In this document: positions 31,835 through 40,108 of the stretch, one piece after another
Layout of the letters: each line of letters opens with the position of its first letter
Numbering within the stretch: position 1 is the first letter of the stretch
NCBI GenBank assembly: GCA_934597255.1
Contig: CAKTQV010000007.1
Span: forward strand, 42,718 to 106,717
Length of the DNA: 64,000 nucleotides
Reading direction: 5' to 3'
Origin: an uncultured Oscillospiraceae bacterium
GTDB taxonomy: Bacteria > Bacillota > Clostridia > Oscillospirales > Oscillospiraceae
Notes under the pieces: generated by a model
Told to the model about the DNA's origin: nothing
Seen by the model: the letters and a program-made list of their open reading frames with translations, nothing else
Database searches by the model: none
Translations under genes and position numbers: made by a program

Positions 31835-33365
31835 CGGCGTTGTCACCTCCAAGCTGCGTCATCATCATGCCGACGTCCCATTTGCTGGCCGTGCGGCCGT
31901 CCACAACGCCGCTGACCTTTCCGCCGCACAAAACGAGTATGCGGTCGGACAGCTCCAGCAGCACGTCCAGGTCCTCGCCGACGAACACCACGGCCACGCC
32001 GCGCTCCTTCTGCTTATTTATCAGATCGTAGATGGTGTACGAGGCGTTTATGTCCAGACCGCGCACGGCGTAGGCCGTCAGCAGAACGGTGGGGGACGAG
32101 GCGATCTCGCGCCCGACCAGCACCTTCTGCACGTTGCCGCCCGACAGACGGCGCACCGGGATATGAATGCCCGGCGTGTTGACGTCCAGCTCCTCGACCA
32201 CGGCCTCGGCCAGATGGCTGGGCGTTTTGCGGTCGGTGAACAGCGTGCGGCCGCGGCGGAACGAGCGGAGCATCATGTTGTCGGCCAGATCCATGTTGCC
32301 CACAAGGCCCATGCCGATGCGGTCCTCCGGGACGAACGAGAGCGAAACGCCCATGGAGGCGATCTCCAGCGGCTTTTTGCCGAGCATTTCCTCACGGCTG
32401 CCGTCGTCCTCAATATAGCAGATGCTGCCGCTGTCGGCGGGCTGAAGGCCGGCGATGGCCTCAAGAAGCTCCTTCTGGCCGCAGCCGGAGATGCCCGCGA
32501 TGCCGAGTATCTCGCCGCTGTTGACGGTGAAGGATACGTCGTCGAGCTTGCGGATGCCGTCGGCGCTCGTGACGGTCAGGCCCCGGACCTCGATGCGGGG
32601 CCTGGGATCGACCGGATCGGGGCGGGCGATGTTGAGCTTGACGGAGCGGCCGACCATCATGTCGGTCATCTCCTGCGCGTTCGTCTCCGCCGTGACCATC
32701 GAGCCGATGTACTGGCCGTGGCGCAGAACGCACACCCGGTCGGACAGAGCCTCCACCTCGTGCATCTTGTGCGTGATGATGACGATGGCCTTTCCGTCGG
32801 CGCGCATTTTCCGCAGAACGGCAAAGAGCTTTTCCGTCTCCTGCGGCGTCAGCACGGCGGTGGGCTCGTCGAGGATGAGGATGTCCGCGCCGCGGTAGAG
32901 GACCTTGATGATCTCCACGGTCTGCTTCTGGGAAACGGACATGTTGTATATCTTCTGGTTGGGATCGACCTCGAAGCCGTACTGCTCGCAGATGGCCTGG
33001 ATGCGGGCGGCGGCCGCCTTGAGATCGAGCCGGCCCTTTTCCTTCAGCCCGAGAACGATGTTCTCCGTGGCTGTGAGCACGTCCACAAGCTTGAAGTGCT
33101 GGTGGATCATGCCGATCCCGTGGTCAAAGGCGTCCTTGGGCGAGCGGATGACGACCTCCTCGCCGTTGATGAAGATCTGGCCGGCGTCCGGGAAATAGAT
33201 GCCGGAGAGCATGTTCATCAGTGTGGTCTTTCCGCTTCCGTTTTCGCCCAGAAGCGCCAGAATCTCGCCCTTGAAGATATCGAGGCTCACGTTGTCGTTC
33301 GCCACGACGCTGCCGAAGGTCTTGGTGATGCCGCACATGCGGACCGCGGCGGTTTTCTTATCCAA
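31827..33365 (-). CDS. BMP-type nucleoside ABC transporter, duplicated ATPase
   Basis: 512 residues with two ABC domains in one chain. Domain 1: Walker A GENGSGKTT, Walker B ILILDEPTA, and a degenerate signature NMSVSQKQ. Domain 2: altered Walker A GISGCGQKEL, intact signature RLSGGNVQK, and altered Walker B VLLTAYAVRGLD. This asymmetry is usual for sugar/nucleoside importers of this type, where only one composite site is active. Its gene lies between the substrate-binding lipoprotein gene, separated by two hairpins, and the permeases. Confidence 0.92.
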   Translation of the reverse strand: MDKKTAAVRMCGITKTFGSVVANDNVSLDIFKGEILALLGENGSGKTTLMNMLSGIYFPDAGQIFINGEEVVIRSPKDAFDHGIGMIHQHFKLVDVLTATENIVLGLKEKGRLDLKAAAARIQAICEQYGFEVDPNQKIYNMSVSQKQTVEIIKVLYRGADILILDEPTAVLTPQETEKLFAVLRKMRADGKAIVIITHKMHEVEALSDRVCVLRHGQYIGSMVTAETNAQEMTDMMVGRSVKLNIARPDPVDPRPRIEVRGLTVTSADGIRKLDDVSFTVNSGEILGIAGISGCGQKELLEAIAGLQPADSGSICYIEDDGSREEMLGKKPLEIASMGVSLSFVPEDRIGMGLVGNMDLADNMMLRSFRRGRTLFTDRKTPSHLAEAVVEELDVNTPGIHIPVRRLSGGNVQKVLVGREIASSPTVLLTAYAVRGLDINASYTIYDLINKQKERGVAVVFVGEDLDVLLELSDRILVLCGGKVSGVVDGRTASKWDVGMMMTQLGGDNADE

Positions 33366-33407
33366 ATGGCTTCACATCCGATCTGTTTTAGATTGTTTCC
33401 GGCGGGG

Positions 33408-33541
33408 GATAAAAGGCACAATACTGCAAGGAGCAGCGCAGCAGCGAAGCCGGGGAGCCGGACGCTGCGCTGCTCTTTGCAGCAGCATGCAGGCGATTGA
33501 TCGCGCAGGGGCAAGCCCCGGAAAACCGGAGCCTGCCCCTT
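33408..33541 (-). promoter_or_regulatory. Two intercistronic hairpins between bmp and ATPase genes
   Basis: Minus strand: AGGGGCAGGCTCCGG/CCGGGGCTTGCCCCT with a TTTT loop (about 33509-33542), and GAGCAGCGCAGC/GCTGCGCTGCTC (about 33438-33476). Neither has a proper T-run. They probably protect the upstream mRNA so that the binding protein is made in excess over the rest of the transporter, as in many ABC operons. Confidence 0.55.
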
Positions 33542-33548
33542 AAATGGA

Positions 33549-34835
33549 TCAGAACGCGGAGTTGAGAAGATTGATGCCGTCGATCTGCAGATCGAAGTAG
33601 GGGGCGGAACGATACTCGGACTCGTGGAAGTAGCCGTCGGAGATGGCTTCCGTGTCGGGCTCGTAGTCGGCGTCGGAATCGACGTCGGCCATGTAGCTGT
33701 CGAGCGCCTCGCCGCCGACGGTGAAGGTGGCGGTGTCGAACACATGGAGGGTGCCGGCCTCGAGTTCCTTGGTGGCCTGCTCAATGGCCTCCGCGGTGCC
33801 CTCGGCGGCGACGGCGTCGTTGATCTCGGTCAGAACGACGGAGCCGGTGGACAGATCGCCGCACCAGTCGGCCGCGATGGGCTCGCCGGCGGCGACGCAG
33901 TCGATGATGTACTCAAAGTAGGGCTGCCAGTCGATGCGGGAGGAGACGATGTAGGTGTCGGGGCCGGCCTTTATCGTGGAGCCGTTGTAGGAGACGTTGG
34001 GGACGCCGGCGTCCTGGCAGGCCGTGGGAGCGCCCATGGAGTCGGCGTGCTGGCTGATGAGCTTGCAGCCGTTGGCGATGAGCAGGTTGGCACCTTCCTT
34101 CTCAGCGGTCTCGTCATACCAGCTGCCGGTGAAGGTGACTTCCATGGTGGCGCTGGGGCAGACGGAGCGGGCGCCCAGGAAGAAGGAGGTGTAGCCGGAA
34201 ACGACCTCGGCGTAGGTGAACGCGCCGACATAGCCGATCTTGGCCTCGTCCTCGGTGAACTCGCCGTTGGCGATCATTTCGTTGAGCTTCATGCCGGCGG
34301 CGATACCGGCGAGGTAGCGGCCTTCATAGATGGAGGCGAAGGCGTTGTGGTAGTTGTCCAGACCCACGGTGTGAGCCTTGGTGCCGGTGGCGTGGCAGAA
34401 CTGGACGTCCGTGAACTCCTGCGCGGCCTCGATCATGTAGTCCTCGTGGCCGAAGCTGTCGGCGAAGACGATGTCGCAGCCGGCGTCGGCCAGCTCCGCG
34501 GCGGCCTCGTAGCACTCGTGGCCCTCGGGGATGTTGGGCTTGAAGATGTACTCAACGCCCTTCGCCTCGCAGGCGGCCTTGGCGGCGTTGATGAAGTTGA
34601 GGTCGTAGGTGGAGTTTTCGTCGTGCAGGAAGATGAAGCCGACCTTCAGATCGGACGCGGCGGGCTCGGCGGTCTCTTCCGCGGCGGGCTCGGAGGTCTC
34701 CTCCGCAGCCGTGGTCTCGGCGGCGGTTTCCTCGGTGGGCTTGGCGGTCTCTTCCTCGGCAGGGGCCTTGTCGCCGCAGGCGCACAGGGCAAAGACCATG
34801 CACAGAGCAAGGAGCAGGGCAAGGATCTTCTTCAT
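33549..34835 (-). CDS. BMP-family nucleoside-binding lipoprotein
   Basis: 428 residues. Lipoprotein signal MKKILALLLALCMVFALCAC with Cys20 as the lipidated residue, then an acidic Glu/Ala/Thr-rich linker to about residue 60. The binding domain starts LKVGFIFLHDENSTYDLNF, the BMP/PnrA pattern, with DAGCDIVFADSFGHEDYM and ICPSATM-like blocks (SVCPSATMEVTFTGSWYD). Binds nucleosides outside the membrane and delivers them to the two permeases. AGGAGGAAC precedes the ATG. Confidence 0.92.
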   Translation of the reverse strand: MKKILALLLALCMVFALCACGDKAPAEEETAKPTEETAAETTAAEETSEPAAEETAEPAASDLKVGFIFLHDENSTYDLNFINAAKAACEAKGVEYIFKPNIPEGHECYEAAAELADAGCDIVFADSFGHEDYMIEAAQEFTDVQFCHATGTKAHTVGLDNYHNAFASIYEGRYLAGIAAGMKLNEMIANGEFTEDEAKIGYVGAFTYAEVVSGYTSFFLGARSVCPSATMEVTFTGSWYDETAEKEGANLLIANGCKLISQHADSMGAPTACQDAGVPNVSYNGSTIKAGPDTYIVSSRIDWQPYFEYIIDCVAAGEPIAADWCGDLSTGSVVLTEINDAVAAEGTAEAIEQATKELEAGTLHVFDTATFTVGGEALDSYMADVDSDADYEPDTEAISDGYFHESEYRSAPYFDLQIDGINLLNSAF

Positions 34836-34903
34836 AATGTTCCTCCTGTAAAAAAAGATTTCTTATTTATACCGCAGCAGAACGCTGTTTGGTATCCTCG
34901 GCG

Positions 34904-35485
34904 TCAATCCTCCGGCTCAAAGCGGATGTTTCCCTCGTCGTCCATATAGGACACTCTGGCCAGCGATTCGATCGGCAGACCGCGCGCACGCAGCCGCGCG
35001 CCGCCGGGCTGGAAGGTCTTTTCAATGGCGATGCCCGCGCCGACCAGCGTGGCCCCGGCCTGCGACACGAGATCGCACAGCCCGTCCAGCGCGGCGCCGT
35101 TGGCCAGAAAATCGTCGATCAGGAGCACGCGGTCCTCCGGCAGAAGATAATCCTTCGACACGATCACGTCGTAGACGTTGCCGTGGGTGTAGCTGTGGAC
35201 GCTGGTGCGGTAAACGTCGCCGGCGATGTTTTTGGTCGCGGATTTCTTGGCAAATAAAACAGGGCACCCGAAACGATCGCCCGTCAAGCAGGCCAGACCG
35301 ATCCCGGATGCCTCGATAGTGAGTATCTTTGTGACATTCTCCGCCCCAAAGGCGGCATAAAACTGCTCCGCGAGTTCGCGGAACAGAGCGATATCCATCT
35401 GATGGTTCAAAAAGCCATCGACCTTCAGAACCCCGCCGGGGCGTACTTTTCCGTCCGCGAGGATACGCTTTTCCAGAAGGCGCAT
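34904..35485 (-). CDS. xpt: Xanthine phosphoribosyltransferase
   Basis: 193 residues, the standard Xpt length. It converts xanthine and PRPP to XMP in purine salvage. LLEKRILADGKV and VDGFLNHQMDI at the N-terminus are Xpt-specific; VLLIDDFLANGAAL is the PRPP-binding loop; TIEASGIGLA and LFAKKSATKN are further family blocks. The start at 35485 follows AAAGGGGTGG; the in-frame codon 9 bases upstream is less well placed. The nucleoside importer genes follow 68 bases later, pointing to one purine uptake and salvage unit. Confidence 0.93.
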   Translation of the reverse strand: MRLLEKRILADGKVRPGGVLKVDGFLNHQMDIALFRELAEQFYAAFGAENVTKILTIEASGIGLACLTGDRFGCPVLFAKKSATKNIAGDVYRTSVHSYTHGNVYDVIVSKDYLLPEDRVLLIDDFLANGAALDGLCDLVSQAGATLVGAGIAIEKTFQPGGARLRARGLPIESLARVSYMDDEGNIRFEPED

Positions 35486-35510
35486 GGAAACCACCCCTTT
35501 CCGATCCGAA

Positions 35511-35584
35511 TTCCAAAAAAGAAAACAGCCACAGCTCGATTTGTCGGAGAAAGAACATCTGGCAACCGCTGGGTGACTGTAGCT
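35511..35584 (-). promoter_or_regulatory. Terminator-like stem in the xpt leader
   Basis: On the minus strand AGCTACAG (35584-35577) pairs with CTGTGGCT (35534-35527) over a 42-base loop, followed by TGTTTTCTTTTTT, about 25 bases before the xpt start. This could be an attenuator. The left arm begins almost at the predicted transcription start, which weakens the case. No conserved purine riboswitch core is visible. Confidence 0.35.
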
Positions 35585-35586
35585 TT

Positions 35587-35615
35587 AGTTTACACTAGCA
35601 TTTTGGTTTTGGCAA
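35587..35615 (-). promoter_or_regulatory. Promoter of xpt
   Basis: Minus-strand TTGCCA (35615-35610), 17 bases, TAAACT (35592-35587). Confidence 0.55.
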
Positions 35616-35676
35616 TAGTCTGATTTCAACATTTTGCGGAAAAAAGTTTGAAAAGTTTAGGCAAAACGACAGCGCT

Positions 35677-36234
35677 TTATGGTTCCTCCGGCCAGGGAAG
35701 GACCGTTCCCCGCCGGATCATGAACGCTTCGCGGGCCGCGCGGGCCATGGGCGCGTCCGAAAGGGAATCGGAATAAAAGCGCTCGACCGGCGCGTCGCCG
35801 TACCGGGCGCGGAAGCGGCGGAGCTTTTCCTCCCCGTGGCAGTTGAGCCCCTCGGTCCTTCCGGTCGCGGGATCGACGCGCGAGGCGATGAGCGCGAAGC
35901 CGAGCCGGTCGGCCACGGGCCGCAGCAGGAACTCCGGCGAGGCGGAGATCACAAGATCGTCCGGCCGGCGCTGCGCCATGTACCAGGGATAAATGCCGTC
36001 CATGTGCCCGTCCCAGAACTCCTGCTCCAGCCCCTTCGGAAGATAGCGCAGAAAGCCGTAGAATATCTCCTTGCAGCGGGTCTTCGGCCGCAGCCGCAGC
36101 GCCATGAGCGCAAAGGCGAACGCCGTCCGCGGAAGCGAGAGAAGCGCGCGGGGACAGCGCCGCAGGCTCCACAGATAGAAGGAGGCGGTGCTGTCCCGGC
36201 GGAATATGGTCTTGTCGAAATCGTAAACGTTCAC
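35677..36234 (-). CDS. HAD-IB family phosphatase
   Basis: 185 residues. Motif I VYDFDKTIFRRDST, motif II VISASPEFLLRPVA, motif IV FYSDSLSDAPMARAA: the SerB-like HAD-IB layout. Family members include phosphoserine phosphatase and acyltransferase-linked phosphatases; the substrate is unknown. The GTG start at 36234 overlaps the stop of the gene before it (GTGA), with AGGAA upstream, so it is co-translated with that gene. Confidence 0.83.
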   Translation of the reverse strand: MNVYDFDKTIFRRDSTASFYLWSLRRCPRALLSLPRTAFAFALMALRLRPKTRCKEIFYGFLRYLPKGLEQEFWDGHMDGIYPWYMAQRRPDDLVISASPEFLLRPVADRLGFALIASRVDPATGRTEGLNCHGEEKLRRFRARYGDAPVERFYSDSLSDAPMARAAREAFMIRRGTVLPWPEEP

Positions 36235-36875
36235 GGCTGATTTCCTGTGATGAGTCCGGCGGCCAGCGGCAGCGTCTCGATCCAGCCGCACACGTCGTGC
36301 CAGTCCGGGAGCCGGTGGCTGCGCCGCTGGGCGTAGATGTTTTTCAGACAGCGGTAGTTCGTGGTCATGCCGGCCATGAGCTCAAAGCCGGAGGGAAGGT
36401 TGTACAGAAGCTCCAGATAAGCCTCCTTCTTCCGGGCCGGCTCCGCCTCGCCGTCGATGGCGTTGTAGGCGTCCTGCAGGCGCTGGGCCTCGGCGATCTG
36501 CGCGGCGCTCGTGTAGCGGTTGCAGCTTTCGCCGATGGAAAAGCGCGCGATGCGGTGCATGGTGCTCATGGAGGAGATGAAATTCAAAAAGGTATAGCGC
36601 TCGGCTTCCACCCACGCCTTGTTCGACAGCGTGAGATCGAAGTTGACAACGATGCCCGTGAGAAACTGGTCGTGGCCGCCGCCCTTGGCTCCGGCGAGCT
36701 TCAGCGCCCGGCGGATGTGCGGGTTTTCCAGATTCCCGGAGCGTATGTCCGCCTCGATCTGCGCGACGGCCGCGCGGTATTCCTCCGCGCCGGGCGCAGC
36801 GGCCATCATGGGATAGCCGCTGCGGTAGATGCTGCCGGCAAGGCCGAAAACCTCGGCGTTTGCGATCCCGGCCAT
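36231..36875 (-). CDS. Uncharacterised protein, faintly ThyX-like C-terminus
   Basis: 214 residues, soluble, mixed alpha/beta, no signal. Blocks that stand out are GGGHDQFLTGIVVNFDLTLSNKAW and TTNYRCLKNIYAQRRSHRLPDW. The latter resembles the substrate-binding region of flavin-dependent thymidylate synthases, but the RHR-x7-S signature is absent, so I do not assign that activity. Its stop overlaps the GTG of the HAD gene, and its start lies 3 bases after the DUF975 gene, so three genes form an operon. Confidence 0.7.
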   Translation of the reverse strand: MAGIANAEVFGLAGSIYRSGYPMMAAAPGAEEYRAAVAQIEADIRSGNLENPHIRRALKLAGAKGGGHDQFLTGIVVNFDLTLSNKAWVEAERYTFLNFISSMSTMHRIARFSIGESCNRYTSAAQIAEAQRLQDAYNAIDGEAEPARKKEAYLELLYNLPSGFELMAGMTTNYRCLKNIYAQRRSHRLPDWHDVCGWIETLPLAAGLITGNQP

Positions 36876-36878
36876 CGG

Positions 36879-37538
36879 TCAGACCCCGGGGACGTAGCCG
36901 GCGTTTTCGCGCAGAACGCCGCCGTTGAGCTCGTCGGGCGTGACGACGCCCTCGCGCAGCGCCTGCTCACGGCGCTCAAGATACCAGCCGGACAGCGCCG
37001 TCTGCTTCCAGGGGGAAACATAGAAGATGCCGAGAAGGCCGCAGGTGAGGCCGTTGAGGATATCCCAGCCGATGAAGCTCAGGCAGAACACGAAAAGCTC
37101 CCACTTATAGCCCTTCATGATGCGCTTGGACAGCGTGAGCGCGTCCTGCGCGCGCACGTTGGGGCAGTCGGCCAGAATGTACGGCGTGAGGTAGTAGGAG
37201 AAGGTCTTGACGAGGGTGATGAAGAAGCCGACCACGGGGATGAGCGCCCACAGGAACAGGAACAGGCTCATCCACAGATAGCCGCCGAGCTTGCGTCCGA
37301 AGTCCTCAAACGCCTTGCTGAAGGCTACGCCGATGTCGCAGCGGCCGCTCATGAAAACGTTGATGAAATAGAAGTTGAAGCCGATGAGAAGCGGTCCGCC
37401 GAGAATCAGGGGCCCGACGCCCGTGCCGACGAGCGCCGAGAGGATGATGCCGTACAGAACGAGCGCGCCGACGCACGGCCAGTAGCTCGTCTGGAAGGCC
37501 TGTCTGGCCAGAAGCTTGATCTCTTTTCTGCTTTTCAT
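36879..37538 (-). CDS. DUF975-family membrane protein
   Basis: 219 residues with about five hydrophobic segments. MKSRKEIKLLARQAF at the N-terminus, the cytoplasmic start of the family, then FYFINVFMSGRCDIGVAF and a Pro/Tyr-rich C-terminal loop (IFYVSPWKQTALSGWY) are typical of DUF975, a family of unknown role common in Firmicutes. AGGACAACAAAA precedes the ATG. First gene of a three-gene unit, with its own promoter. Confidence 0.87.
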   Translation of the reverse strand: MKSRKEIKLLARQAFQTSYWPCVGALVLYGIILSALVGTGVGPLILGGPLLIGFNFYFINVFMSGRCDIGVAFSKAFEDFGRKLGGYLWMSLFLFLWALIPVVGFFITLVKTFSYYLTPYILADCPNVRAQDALTLSKRIMKGYKWELFVFCLSFIGWDILNGLTCGLLGIFYVSPWKQTALSGWYLERREQALREGVVTPDELNGGVLRENAGYVPGV

Positions 37539-37587
37539 TTTTGTTGTCCTCCGATCCCAATAATAGTTTGCATTATCCTGTGGCTGC

Positions 37588-37616
37588 ATTATAGCACGGA
37601 CCCGGCGGACTGGGAA
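37588..37616 (-). promoter_or_regulatory. Promoter of the DUF975 operon
   Basis: Minus-strand TTCCCA (37616-37611), 17 bases, TATAAT (37593-37588) with a TGC extension. Confidence 0.65.
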
Positions 37617-37718
37617 GCAAAATTTGCACAAAGGCGTGCAGCGGGCTTCGGGAGTGGGAAAAAACGCTTCTGTATGGTGAATTGTAACGAAATTGTTGTT
37701 TCCTGGGCCGGGCGGCAT

Positions 37719-37728
37719 ATGCTATAAT
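37719..37728 (+). promoter_or_regulatory. Extended -10 box of the symporter gene
   Basis: TATGCTATAAT with the TGC extension; no good -35 is visible at 16-18 bases, as is usual for extended -10 promoters. Confidence 0.55.
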
Positions 37729-37760
37729 GATGCATCAAATAATTGAAGGAGAGAGTGAAT

Positions 37761-38996
37761 ATGAGTTTTCTGAAGAAGATCAAGCTGCCCGGTTGGATCT
37801 TCATCGGCCTGGTTCTCGGTATCCTGGCCGGTCTGTGCTTCCTGGGCAATCCCGAGTTCACCACCAACTACATCAAGCCCTTCGGCACCATCTACATCAA
37901 CCTGCTGAAGTTCCTGGTCGTGCCCGTGGTGCTCACGTCCATCATCTCCGGCGTCGTCAGTCTCGGCGATATCAAGCGCGTCGGCGCGGTCGGCTGGAAG
38001 ACGGTCGTGTATTACCTCCTGACGACGGCGTTTGCCGTTATCATCGGCCTGATCGTCGCCAACGTGGCCAAGGGCCTGGGCTGGTTCCCGGCGCTGGCCG
38101 ATACCGGCAGCTATGAATACGAAGCGGCGACCTCCAACGTCATGGACGTGATCGTCAACATCTTCCCGACGAATATGTGGAAGAGCTTCACCAACGCCGA
38201 TATGCTCCCCGTCATCGTCATCGCCCTGTTCTTCGGCGCGGGCATTCTTGTCGCCGGCGACAAGGCAAAGCCCTTCGCCAGCTTCATCGACTCGGCGTAT
38301 GAGGTCGTCATGGTCGTTATGACCTTCATCATCAAGCTCACGCCGATCGGCGTTTTCTGCCTGATGTGCAACGTCGTGGCCGTCAACGGGCCGTCCGTTC
38401 TGGCCGGCCTGGGCCTCGCGATCCTCGCGGCCTACATCGGTTACATCCTGCATATCGTTCTGGTCTACGGCGCGTCCGCGCAGTTTTTGTCCAAGGTCGG
38501 CTTCGTGAAGTTCATCAAGGGCATGGCCCCCGCCATGATCACCGCCTTCACCACGACCTCCTCCAACGCCACGCTGCCGCTGACCATCGAGTGCTCCAAC
38601 GAGCTCGGCTCCGAGCCGGAGATCAGCTCCTTCGTCCTGCCCCTCGGCGCGACGATCAACATGGACGGCACGGCCATCTACATGGGCGTCTGCTCCATCT
38701 TCATCGCCTCCTGCTACGGCGTCGATCTGACGCTCAGCCAGATGGGCATGATCGTCCTGACGGCCACGCTGGCCTCCATCGGCACGGCGGGCGTCTCCGG
38801 CGCCGGCATGATCATGCTGGCCATGGTGCTCGAATCCGTCGGTCTGCCGGTCGCCGGCATCGCCATCATCGCCGGCGTCGACAAGCTGTTCGACATGGGC
38901 CGCACGACGCTGAACATCACCGGCGACGCGACCTGCGCGCTGTATATGTCCCGTCTCGACCGCGAAAAGGTCGCCCGTAAGGCCGCCAAGGGCTGA
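37761..38996 (+). CDS. Sodium/proton:dicarboxylate (glutamate/aspartate) symporter, DAACS family
   Basis: 411 residues, eight helices and two hairpin loops as in GltPh. TTSSNATLPLTIEC is the serine-rich tip of hairpin 1; LPLGATINMDGTAIYMG is the conserved helix 7 with NMDGT; FDMGRTTLNITGDATCALYMSR is helix 8 with the arginine/aspartate that bind substrate carboxylates. It imports acidic amino acids or C4-dicarboxylates. The ATG at 37761 has GAAGGAGAG upstream. It is monocistronic with a perfect terminator. Confidence 0.92.
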   Translation: MSFLKKIKLPGWIFIGLVLGILAGLCFLGNPEFTTNYIKPFGTIYINLLKFLVVPVVLTSIISGVVSLGDIKRVGAVGWKTVVYYLLTTAFAVIIGLIVANVAKGLGWFPALADTGSYEYEAATSNVMDVIVNIFPTNMWKSFTNADMLPVIVIALFFGAGILVAGDKAKPFASFIDSAYEVVMVVMTFIIKLTPIGVFCLMCNVVAVNGPSVLAGLGLAILAAYIGYILHIVLVYGASAQFLSKVGFVKFIKGMAPAMITAFTTTSSNATLPLTIECSNELGSEPEISSFVLPLGATINMDGTAIYMGVCSIFIASCYGVDLTLSQMGMIVLTATLASIGTAGVSGAGMIMLAMVLESVGLPVAGIAIIAGVDKLFDMGRTTLNITGDATCALYMSRLDREKVARKAAKG

Positions 38997-39021
38997 GCGC
39001 GGAAAAAGCGAATATACGACA

Positions 39022-39052
39022 GGGACGCCGGAGATCCGGCGTCCCTTTTTTT
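39022..39052 (+). terminator. Terminator of the symporter gene
   Basis: GGGACGCCGG/CCGGCGTCCC with an AGAT loop, then seven T's. Confidence 0.95.
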
Positions 39053-39201
39053 ATGTACGGAATTTCGTACATAAGCCGCGTATGCGGCGTGCCCTTCTTT
39101 ACGCCCGGCACAAGGCGAATTTGGGTATGAAAAAACCGCCTTGTCGGCGGCTGTTTCGCGGTTTTGGGTATAAGAAAACCGCCTTGCTTTCGCCTGGCGG
39201 C
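39053..39201. repeat. Short hairpins and AAACCGCCTTG direct repeats
   Basis: ATGTACG/CGTACAT inverted repeat at 39053-39072, then two direct copies of GGGTAT(G/A)A.AAAACCGCCTTG (about 39123-39143 and 39166-39185). The second forms, on the minus strand, GCCGCC/GGCGGTTTTC, a terminator for the small-gene cluster that ends at 39202. Confidence 0.6.
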
Positions 39202-39423
39202 TTAGATCCTCAGCTTCTCACTGATCTCGTTGAGCGTGTGTCCGTTTAGGAACGGTTCGTTCATAGCAGCATCGACGGAGTTCACCGTTACCACGTACTC
39301 GTCGTAGCAAAGTGAGATGTACTCGCGGCTGAATGGGCACACAGAACCCCATATTCCATTGTACTCGAACTCGATGTCGTCGGTCAGACTGTCGATCCAG
39401 TCCCTCAGTTCCTGCGCTTTCAT
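39202..39423 (-). CDS. Small hypothetical protein, gene 3 of a tiny operon
   Basis: 73 residues, acidic (ELRDWIDSLTDDIEFEYNG), soluble, one CPFSREYISLCYDEY segment. ATG overlaps the previous stop (ATGA). I have no named family for it. The tight packing with two other tiny genes suggests a joint role. Confidence 0.7.
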   Translation of the reverse strand: MKAQELRDWIDSLTDDIEFEYNGIWGSVCPFSREYISLCYDEYVVTVNSVDAAMNEPFLNGHTLNEISEKLRI

Positions 39424-39614
39424 AGAATATCTGCATTCTCCTCCCGCCTGGCGGCCTGATCTTCCATTCGTTCAAAGACATCGGGCGGATAGAGATAGTC
39501 CTCTCCGGTATCGTCTTCCATGCGGTACCAGCCCTTTTCTACGGCCAGAACGGCATATGTCCGTCCGTGCGTCAGTTCCAGCGGCATCGTCTTGCCGATA
39601 TACTTAACCTTCAT
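39420..39614 (-). CDS. Small hypothetical protein, gene 2 (SH3-like barrel?)
   Basis: 64 residues. Begins MKVKYIGKTMPLELTHG and contains GWYRMEDDTGEDYLYPPDVFE, a pattern like a small beta-barrel or SH3-type fold. No signal, no cysteines. Overlaps both neighbours. Function unknown. Confidence 0.7.
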   Translation of the reverse strand: MKVKYIGKTMPLELTHGRTYAVLAVEKGWYRMEDDTGEDYLYPPDVFERMEDQAARREENADIL

Positions 39615-39840
39615 CGAGCCGCCTCTTTATCTTGAATTGCACTTCGCTCACACAGTACCAGCGGCATTTCCCGCACGCGGTATTTGCTTTCGCAATGTCT
39701 ATCGGTTCCGGCAGCAGCTCGGCGTCCATGCTGTCCTCACGGACTTCCTGCACCTCGTAGCAGCCGCCTGCGCCGCCCCAGCTGATCTCACGCTGAAACA
39801 GCGGACAAAAGTGCCTTTCGGCAGGTTCTCGTGCTTTCAT
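39604..39840 (-). CDS. Small Cys-rich hypothetical protein, gene 1
   Basis: 78 residues with five cysteines, including ACGKCRWYC near residues 55-63, and a HFC at 10-12; a zinc or Fe-S site is possible. It overlaps gene 2 by 11 bases. Function unknown. Confidence 0.6.
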   Translation of the reverse strand: MKAREPAERHFCPLFQREISWGGAGGCYEVQEVREDSMDAELLPEPIDIAKANTACGKCRWYCVSEVQFKIKRRLDEG

Positions 39841-40108
39841 TGGCTGTTCTCCCCCCGGATAGTTGCTGTACTTCCTTCGCCGCTTCTGTGGAACGGCGGC
39901 AGCCGGTTTGCGTTCGCGGAAAAGGACGGCGGCCCCAAGCCTTTTTCATTCTAGCGCGTCTCTGCCGTGCTTGTCAACCAACCGGCCAGGGAAGCCGCCT
40001 GTCCGCTCCCGCCCCCTCGCGCGCGTGGAGAACGGACAATCCCCCCGGCCGGGGCCGGGGGAATTGTGCCAAAAGAAATATGAAAGGAGAGAGAAGCAGG
40101 AAGGCGTG

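Noticed and set aside
35486..35640. Purine riboswitch upstream of xpt
   Set aside because: The three-way junction core and its kissing loops are not present; only a T-rich terminator-like stem is seen.
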